A stretch of 64,000 nucleotides of DNA. Origin: Oikopleura dioica. Lineage: Eukaryota > Chordata > Appendicularia > Copelata > Oikopleuridae. The translations under genes were made by a program, and so were the position numbers. The notes beneath the pieces were generated by a model, which made no database searches, had not been told where the DNA came from, and saw nothing but the letters and a program-made list of their open reading frames with translations. Positions 56,618 to 64,000 of this stretch are shown here, in pieces. Where the stretch lies: NCBI GenBank assembly GCA_907165135.1, contig OU015569.1, positions 10,540,501 to 10,604,500 of the forward strand, in the 5' to 3' direction. Positions within the stretch are counted from its first letter, which is position 1. Each line of letters opens with the position of its first letter.

Positions 56618-57755
56618 TTAGTGAGTATGAACATTTCGGCGAGCCACATTATTAGCCACTGGTCTGAAAACTACTGTCAATTGAAATATTTACCGGAGAA
56701 GTTTACCTGTTGTTTCGGGCATTTGAGAAATGCTTCTTGTGAAAGTTGGGTTGATAGAATTGGCCAGAGGACGAATTGTTTGGAATGATTGAAGGCGGGA
56801 GTTGATGATGATGAAACCGTGGCGGTTCGATGGGAATGGGCTTGTGCTGGTTGTGGAGCAGCGCATAGTTGCGATTCTGCAAACGCATCTGACGCAGACT
56901 TTCTTGCTTCAGATGATTGACTTCGTTTTCGCGACGCTAAATAAATCGGTTTAGTGTTTACGCCTTGATGTTGAAGATGGCAGACTTACAAGTTTCTCAG
57001 CGAATGGGTTCTTTTCCTCGGGTGTGGCGATTCGTACTTTCATGATAGACTCTTTGGGACTGGCCGGGTCGAAGGAGCTTTGATGGAAGAGCTCGATCGC
57101 GCTTCTTGCATCTTCCGAGTTATAGTAGGTGACTGTAGCGCAGCCTGTTTGTCGTTTTGTTCTTCTCTCTAAGAAGAGGAAGACCCGTTCGACGCCTATT
57201 TAAATATATCAGTTAACAAATAAATATTTACTGACTCGCTATGGATAATCTTTTAGCAAAGATTTTCTACCTTTGCTGACTTTGATGTTTCCTGCTTCTT
57301 TGAATCTGGAGATCAGCGCCTCCTTCGAGATATCTTCTGGTAGCCCTTGAATAAAGACACAGTCAGAGCAGTCTGTGGGAAGAAAAGAGTTGTTCCAAGG
57401 CTCCATAGGTTGAGGTGTCTCGATCACATGACCAGCATGTTCGAGAAAAGTGGGACCGAAGAAGGGACTCCCGTATCCCTGAATTGGACCAGAGTAGAAC
57501 ATATTTGGACTGAAATACTCGCCGCTCAAGCTGAAAGAAGATTTTTAGTCTTTGAAATCAAGGAGGACTCTCTTACCCGTATACTGTGCACTCATCTGTC
57601 GGAAAAGCCATGAGTGGTGGCGAGGGATGAAAGACGGGCGCAGTTATCGCAGTCGATTGGTCTGGAGAGATGTAAGCCAGGGGAAGTTGATCTAACGGCT
57701 GAATTTCATAGCAGCCAAAGGGCACGTGATGAAATCCCTGATTTCCAGGATTCAT
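56618..57755 (-). CDS. RRM protein resembling the FET (FUS/EWS/TAF15) family
   Basis: Start ATG at 57755 directly follows a TTTAG acceptor. The N-terminal part is Pro/Tyr/Phe-rich and probably disordered (SPNMFYSGPIQGYGSPFFG). The RRM reads DCVFIQGLPEDISKEALISR, FKEAGNIKVSKG, then after an intron VERVFLFLERRTKRQTGCAT, SEDARSAIELF and IMKVRIATPEEKNPF. The opening VFIQGLPEDIS and the late KVxxAT follow FET-type RRMs. The tail is His/Asn/Pro-rich. The last exon either stops at 56703 or is spliced (45-base intron, AG/GTAAAC) to end at 56618. Probably a nuclear RNA-binding protein; the RGG repeats and zinc finger of true FET proteins were not seen. Confidence 0.65.
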
Positions 57756-58011
57756 CTAAATAGCTTTTTTTAGGTTATGCAATTGCATTTGGGTAACATC
57801 TAATGTAGGACTGTGTTCACAAGTAATAAAATAATCCCTTGAAGAATCTCAGAAGAGGTGTTAAGTATAATAAAGATGGCTTGAAGGATTTTAGGTTGGT
57901 TGGTGTTCAGGTGGATGCGGTACCTACTCAGTAATACGACAAATTGAATGGTAAAAGAGGTTAACAGTAAACAGAGAAGGCAAAGTTTCAACTAGTAGCG
58001 CCTCGTAGATC

Positions 58012-59021
58012 TTAGATCTTATTGAATGCGACGATGTCAACCGACTGGACCTAGAAAAATAGATGAGATCTAGAAAATTATGAGGTTTACTTACGAAGTC
58101 CTCAATCGCAGTGATTTCTTCTTCCAAAAGTCGGTTCCGACTTTGTCATCCTCAACGACGCAGCAGATTTGGAGCTTCTTGATTCCGTACCCGACAGGGA
58201 CGAGTTTGGCAGTTCCCCAGAGAAGCCCGTCCTTCTCGATGGCTCGGACAGCCTTCTCCATCTCGCCAAGGTCGGTCTCGTCATCCCAAGGCTTGACGTC
58301 GAGCAAAATGTTCGACTTCGCAATCAAGACACCTTTCTTATCCTCCTTTGCCTAGTAAAATATATAGGACGCAATTATTTTATTTTTCCTACCTTTTTCT
58401 TTTCATTGTAAGCGGCGATTCGCTCGGCCTTGAGTTTCTCTGCTTCTTCATTCTCATCTTCGTCATCGGATCCGAAGAGATCAATGTCATCATCTCCTTC
58501 GGCTTCTTTGGCGGCTTCTGGATTTGCATTGAGACGGGCCTCCAGTGCAGCAAAACGTGCTGTAATCTCTGAAGAAAAATATAGTCGTAATCGTAGCTTA
58601 TTAAAAGTTACGTTCGAGTTGCGATTTCAATCCTCTGTTCTCTGCTTCTATGAGAGCGATTCTATCTTCGAGGGCGGCCTGGGTGGTGTTGGTCTTGGCT
58701 CCCGCCGCGTTGGGATTTTCCAGAGCGACCTTGATCGAATCCCGGGCAGCGCCAATTCTTTCCACGATCTTTTCCGCAGCTGGAGCGGCTGTTGTATTTG
58801 CGGCAGCCTTTGTAACTGGGTTTGCTGTGGCAGGGGCTCCAGCCTTAAAAATGGTTATTATTCTCTTCCTTGATTTCAGTGCTTACAAGAGCTGTCTCGC
58901 CAAGAATCGACTCGCGCAACTGACGTGCTGAGTATTCATGAAACCGCTCAAGCGCCCTTTCATAGATCGGATGCTCGATCCACGCCTTCTCTGAGACAGT
59001 CAAGTTTTTGAACAGCTCCAT
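58012..59021 (-). CDS. EEF1D: Translation elongation factor 1 delta (eEF1B guanine-exchange subunit)
   Basis: Reloads eEF1A with GTP. The start at 59021 encodes [21 protein letters not shown] leucine-zipper-like segment ([18 protein letters not shown]) distinguishes delta from beta. Then come the acidic region ([18 protein letters not shown]) and the catalytic domain [60 protein letters not shown] and the C-terminal VDIVAFNKI (the join EDF|VQS across the last intron). The ATG is 50 bases downstream of the PRMT9 stop, with a TTTTTTTAG acceptor between them, so it is probably the second gene of an operon. Confidence 0.93.
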
Positions 59022-59071
59022 AATCGAAAAGACCAATCTAAAAAAGGCCCAATTAAATCTTCTATTTTTGA
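59022..59071 (-). promoter_or_regulatory. Candidate trans-splice acceptor between PRMT9 and EEF1D
   Basis: In the 50 bases between the two genes a pyrimidine run followed by AG (TTTTTTTAG, AG at 59038-59039) lies 17 bases before the EEF1D start codon. With so little space for an independent promoter, trans-splicing of a polycistronic RNA is the simplest reading. Confidence 0.5.
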
Positions 59072-62000
59072 TCACCAGTCGAAGGTTACACCTCTATTGT
59101 CAGATAAGTGAGGTAAGGAGTTGACTAAAAATTTGACGATGATAGAAACTTCTTCGTTCTTTGGCTGACTGTCTCCTTTTGGGCGCTCTAAAATCATTCC
59201 TGATGAGCCTTCACACATAGGTTTGAGTGGATCTGGCTGATCAGTCTCTTTCTTGTCTTCACGGAATCCTTTCGTTAAATAGATTTCCCTTACGGCAGGT
59301 TTTCTATCAATTACTAAAGACAAATAACCCAACTGAAAAGATGAGTCAACAGCGGAAATTGTTTATAATTCATAAAAACCCGCGCCTTGCCGTTCGTTCT
59401 TTCCACCCATCTCGCTCTATTTCCGCCCACCAAACTACTCCGGTGATGTCTCCAGGTCGAAGCTCACATTGGTTGCGGAACTGAACGCCTCTTTTCGTAA
59501 TGGACTGAGAATCAAGCGTGAAAACTCGATTGATAACTTCACTTCGCGGCTCAAGATACTTGTCCCAATCAACCTCCGGATAGAGTGGATAGCTTGTCAT
59601 TTGGAAGGTGTTTATAGCGTTTTCCATCTTCATACCCAATGGAAGATTAGCATCGCTATTAAAAATATTATTTTAATGGTTGAAATAGGAGGTGGTTTAT
59701 TCTTACCTTGCGATGGCGCGTTTTTCAATTTCGGCAGACTTCACCAGTTGGAAAAAGAAATTCACGTTGACTGGTTTATCTAGCTCTTTTCTAAGAAGAT
59801 CATCGACTCCGGAAAACAGCTCGCCGGAAAGATAAGATTGGAGTTTTTCCCAGTCGACGTGCGAGTTCACGTTCATGAACGGAATACACAACTTGACCAT
59901 ATTTAAGGAAGTGTCCTTTGGAAGAAGTTTTTGAGCGGCGCTGAGCGATTTCGCCACATTAACATTTTGAGCTTTAATTCCGGACTTGTCCATCGAGAAA
60001 CGCTCCATTGCCTGAACTGTATCTGACTTCGTGCTGCAGATGATTAATTCCGTCTTAGTCTGCATGGCTCCATAAAGAATGTCGAATTCTCGCTTATTGC
60101 TGCACAAGATCAGGATTTTCTTTTTGTTCATTTTCAGATGTTCATTTTTTAAGACAACCGATATAAAGAAGAAAATGTGCTTATGTTTAAAAATCTCTGA
60201 AAACTTGCCTTGTTGTCATCGAATAGTTTGAAAACGTGCTGTCTTCGGAGATCAGAGTTAAACTCGTAAACAAGTCTAGAATGCACCCAGAAAGGAGTAT
60301 CGTCTGGCTCATCTCCAATCTTTTCGAGAATGGCAGCGTCGTGTTCAAGGCGGAAGAGCGCCTGGAGTGGTTGTTCACACTCACCGTAGATCGGATAGAC
60401 GGCCTGCTCCCAGCACCCATTTGAGTCCACACTGTTGCTGATCTGGATCTTTCGATCTTCAGTTAGATCGAGTTCGAAGGTGACAACGATGGCGTTCATT
60501 TGTTTCTTTTTGTTTGCGAAGTTTACATTCAGGCGCTGAACATCCGACCCGCGGGCACGGTGTTTACGAAGAGAGTCAACGTCATTAAAATCGATTTCCA
60601 TCATAAGTTGCCGCTCCCCAAGTAAGGCAGGATCGTATCCTTTCAACATGTTTATTTTCTCGCCTTCGTACGGTTCCCACTTGTTCGGGCTCTTTGGCTT
60701 CTTACGAGCCATGAACGGGGCAGCGACAATGCGATCTGGGCGATCAGCTTCATCTCCAAAAAGAGCGAAGCTTTTTTTCTTGATTTCAAAGGAGTAGTAC
60801 TCCTGGCAGTAGAGGCGGGCGCGGGCAGGGATGACGGAATGTTCGGGTTTCAGTAAATTTTCCTATTGAGGGATCGAATGATTCTATCATTGATACAACG
60901 GAGATACTATTTCACAAAAATGTCCTACTCTAGAACTTGCAGTAAATCAATTCATCCCTTTCCTTTGCATGAAGAATGGAGTCAATGGCGCTCTCGCCAA
61001 GGAGACCACAGTCGAAAATCTCTGATATCAAAATATCGAATTGGGAAGACAATGCGAGTTTGTCAATCGAGGTTGATAACCTTGACTCGACTTTGACTTT
61101 GGCTTCGTTGTTATTGGCGATTTCGAAGGAAAGATCGGCGAGGGCTGATCGCACTCGATGCATTTTACTTCGCTTGCATCTATCAATCAAATATATCTCT
61201 AAAAAAAAGCTCTCGAACCTAGCTTGGCAGCGGCGATGCCCAAAGGCCAGTTCCGCTCCCGAGATCGAGAACTGAGTTACTTTTTTCTTTACTCTTCTCC
61301 ACGAGTATCGATTTAAGCGCGTTGACAAAAGCATGATTCCTCCCAGCATCGTTGATCATCAGTATGTGCCAGCTAAAGAATTAACGTAACTTTATTGATC
61401 CAAGCAATACGAAGCTTTAAAATTGTTTTTTTTTCTTTTCAAAATTTACCTGTCGCACAATTTGCCGGCACATCTTAACAAAGCGTTTCTGTAAAAGAAT
61501 TAGAGATGTGTTTTGAATAAACTCCTTGTTTTAAGTCTGCTAACTAAAGACTCAAGATCAAATATCTAGAATCTAGATCCTTTCCTGGAAGGGAGATAGC
61601 TGGAATCGATCATCAACGCCTTTCGCTGATGCCGGACCGCCACTTTGATGTACTTGTTCTTCTCAAGCCAGATTCCGTACACGTAGTGAATTTCGACACT
61701 TTCTCCATTGGGACAGATAGACGAGATCTGTCGATACGCATTTGCTCCGTTGTTTATACCGATTTGTCTATTTTCCATTCGTGTGTTTACTTCCAACCAT
61801 GAGTGAAAAATCGGAAGAATTTCTTTTTCAAAAGGTTAACTTTCTCGCCACTTCTAGCGAATATCATGGCCAATTTTTTGGCAAACGTTGGAAGACAAAG
61901 TTTGGCAAAGAGTTGGCCAAGATATCGCCAATGGGTTAAGAGGGTTAACCTTGCCTTTCTGGAGCTTGGTGTACAAATCCCTGCGCATGGTACAGAGCAT

Positions 62001-62850
62001 AAGATATGCAGCAAATCTGGTTCCAGCATCTCGATCGCTTTCGCGTGCCTAAACAAAATCTCTTGGTATGAAGCTGAAATTTTCGTAAAACGGAAATATT
62101 TTTTCCGGAAAAAAAACTCAGGCTTTCGTTACATTGCCCAACGGCGCAAAATCGCACTTGGCTTGTAATCTTTAATTTTTTCTTTTTTCGAAGTTTGAAG
62201 GGACCTCCGAATAGCCTCGGGAACTATCACACTTCTCGGACATTCAAGTGCGCCGCAGATTCAAGAGCTGAGCTTCTATTTTACTTTGAACAAGGTCGCG
62301 CTCTTATTTTCTTTTTTGCAGCATATCTTTCTGCTTACTAAATTCCAATAAGAATTGTATAAAATAAACTATATAAAGTTCTAAGGCAACATATCCAAGT
62401 TGGAAATAAAAGTGTAAATAAAAAAAACACTTTAATAATATTTGAAAAAAAAACGATTTCCCTCGCAGTGATTGAACTTAAATCACATGAGAGTTTCGCC
62501 AAATTAGTGCTTGTTTTAAATTATTTTTCTTTGGCTGAAAATTATATCTCGAAATTAGCTAACAAGCTCGCTAAAATCAAGGCTTACCACCAAATTGGCT
62601 ACTACGTGGACGGGTGTTAATTGCTTTGACGCAATAAAAATACCATCATTAGTTCCTTTGAAAAATGGAAGATATTTAATTGATAAAAATTATTTGACAA
62701 AATTCAGACTTGAAAAATGATTGTTGAAGTTTTAAATTGGCGCCCCTTCGAGTTGAGCAAATTTGAGTAAAGAAATCAACAACGATCAACAAAGAAGGAG
62801 CTTACCATCGTCAGAGCCTGGATTTCACTCTGCGGAATTCGAGGCGACAT
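59072..62850 (-). CDS. PRMT9: Protein arginine methyltransferase 9
   Basis: The first exon 62806-62850 (MSPRIPQSEIQALTM) is followed by a 757-base intron, then RDAGTRFAAYLMLCTMRRDL. A TPR-like region comes next (HYVYGIWLEKNKYIKVAVRH; KALMIDSSYLPSR), then WHILMINDAGRNHAFVNALK. SAM motif I is VLDLGSGTGL and the double-E loop region is ILISEIFDCGLLGE. Later parts include GCWEQAVYPIYGE, closely matching PRMT9 CWEQAVYPV, and a degenerate second methyltransferase half ending at 59072. Two introns fit only as GC-AG (near 61955) and GA-AG (near 61580). Two apparent single-base frame breaks occur just after motif I (TTT near 61243) and in the following exon (CCC near 61141), so the copy is either damaged or mis-sequenced. 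Confidence 0.8.
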
Positions 62851-63422
62851 ATTTTCTCTTTCCGGCACGTTCTCTCTGACTCCCAGAATCGTCAGGAAAG
62901 ACGACTGCACGAATCTTCAATCAGGAGTGAGAGAAGAATCAACCAAGCGTCTGATTGGTCAGCGCTTGGAAAGCCTCATGGAAGGAGAATTTGACGACTC
63001 GCTCCTACCTTTTTCGACTCAGAATAATCACAATTTCACTATTTACTCCTGAACTATTCCTCAAATACCTAATACAGTCAACATGCCCTGAAACACTTGC
63101 TTGATATTGATAAATAAGCTGTTTTTAGTCCTTTTTGATTTCATTTTTGAGTTATTCAAGAAATGAATCGCGAAACTATTTGAATGTTTGAAAAATTTAT
63201 TTCTTTTTATCGAAAAGACTGAATAGCTGTCGAATGAAGACAGATTTTTGTAATGGCAGAGTATGAGTGAGGTATGAATCGTGTCAATTTTCTTGAAAAG
63301 TTCATGAAATATGCTTTTTTGGAATCTGGGCTCAATTTTGGAGTCACAATGATCCACAGTGGTGAGTTCCAGTTTAGTCTTCGTCGCCTTTTTCATGGTC
63401 ACTTTTTGATTAGAGTTTTTGC
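62851..63422. other. Spacer between SLC35F6 and PRMT9
   Basis: About 570 bases, including the SLC35F6 3' UTR and the upstream region of PRMT9. A minus-strand frame at 63061-63402 sits immediately after the SLC35F6 stop but has no recognisable similarity and is probably chance. Confidence 0.35.
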
Positions 63423-64000
63423 TTATGAAATTTTCAAAAAAGAATGAACGGTTCCTATGGCGTCGTAGTTTGGATTGTCATCTCCTTCTTCGAGAATTGG
63501 CTCCTGATCATCATCGTCCGTGGGGAAAGGCTTCTTTAGGACGTACTTGTACCAGGCTTGTCGGATGACCAAATCGTTGTAGAGACATGTTCCGAAGATC
63601 AGGAACATGAAGCCAAACACTTGTGGAATCGTATAAATTGAAACCTAATTAAGAAAACGTTGTGTGTCGATAATGGGTCAAACTTACAGTTTCCCACCCG
63701 ACAGCGAGCGTGAAAGCCCAAATGACGACCGTACGGATCGAGTCCAACACCATTCGAGTAGTGGCAGATTGCGTCTTTGTGACGGAGAGGCCGAAGTAGT
63801 TGAAGAATGCGATCGACAAGATATTCATCACAACACCGGCAACGATGATGCCGTTATTGCCCATTTGCATCAAGCCGTCGATCGCGTCTTCCAATCTTAA
63901 AAAAAGTCAGCTAGGGAACGATCGAAAGATCAGGTACCTGCAAGAGCCGTTGAGTGCCGGTTCAAAAGGATCAGAGCAGAAGTTAGGCGGCAAGATAATA
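63423..64000 (-). CDS. SLC35F6: Solute carrier family 35 member F6 (partial, runs off the window)
   Basis: The C-terminal exons of a drug/metabolite-type transporter located in lysosomal or mitochondrial membranes in vertebrates. Exons 63423-63644, 63688-63895 and from 63938 beyond the window edge. Segments: FCSDPFEPALNGSC; GIIVAGVVMNILSIAFFNYF then GLSVTKTQSATTRMVLDS and IRTVVIWAFTLAVGWE, which is almost identical to SLC35F6. The last helix is VFGFMFLIFGTCLYNDLVI, and an acidic tail (TDDDDQEPILEEGDD) ends the protein. The 5' end lies outside the window. Confidence 0.92.

Noticed and set aside
57800..57991. Hydrophobic minus-strand frame between EEF1D and the FET-like gene
   Set aside because: No ATG start in the frame and no splice context; probably chance in AT-rich UTR.
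63061..63402. 113-codon minus-strand frame just after SLC35F6
   Set aside because: Follows a clear stop codon, has no similarity or signal features and lies where a 3' UTR is expected.

Overview
This is a compact invertebrate-chordate nuclear window, most likely from a larvacean tunicate (Oikopleura or a close relative). Evidence seen directly: nearly every gene is split by very short introns (mostly 35-60 bases, GT-AG), several introns fit only as GC-AG, GA-AG or GG-AG, and colinear genes lie 10-350 bases apart with AG sites just before start codons, as expected for spliced-leader trans-splicing and operons. Protein content is animal and chordate-like: HPRT1, COPS3, CNOT2, ELP1, HINT3, SEH1, RAB11, a tetraspanin, a HAND bHLH factor, EEF1D, PRMT9, SLC35F6. 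No database search was possible; identities come from recognised sequence motifs. Exon edges were worked out by hand and may be off by a few bases.

Layout. 0-5.3 kb (+): HPRT1, COPS3, a short POT1-like telomere protein, a 45-residue secreted peptide. 5.7-6.3 kb (-): a PLAC8 protein. 7-8.2 kb (+): a secreted phospholipase-A2-like protein without the catalytic pair. 8.4-19.1 kb (-): three large extracellular-protein genes: a CUB/SEA/poly-threonine mucin-like protein, a coiled-coil/CASPR-type/TSP1/kelch protein, and a Leu/Met repeat protein. 19.8-38 kb (+): HAND, a small repeat-family gene, CNOT2, ELP1, HINT3, SEH1, RAB11 (two alternative last exons), tetraspanin, an SR splicing factor and a Lys-rich protein. 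38.5-39.5 kb (-): a broken GPCR. 40-41.3 kb (+): a short STIP1/Hop-like co-chaperone. 41.7-42.9 kb: two tRNA genes (His, initiator Met) between arms of an inverted repeat. 43.7-49.5 kb (+): a RING protein, an animal heme peroxidase with WxxW modules, a small GPI-type protein. 49.6-54.7 kb (-): multi-pass membrane genes and a Tyr/Gly then Lys-rich secreted protein. 55-64 kb: an unknown basic protein (+), then on the minus strand a FET-like RRM protein, EEF1D, PRMT9 and the end of SLC35F6.

Two themes stand out. Housekeeping genes sit in tight colinear groups (HPRT1-COPS3-POT1; ELP1-HINT3; SEH1-RAB11; SR factor-Lys-rich protein; PRMT9-EEF1D-FET). Between them lies a set of lineage-specific secreted or GPI-anchored proteins with unusual domain mixtures or low-complexity blocks. 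These would suit an animal that secretes an extracellular filter house, but that role is inference. Several conserved genes (ELP1, SR factor, PRMT9, GPCR) carry apparent one-base frame breaks at or next to short homopolymers, which points to consensus errors in the assembly or to decaying copies.
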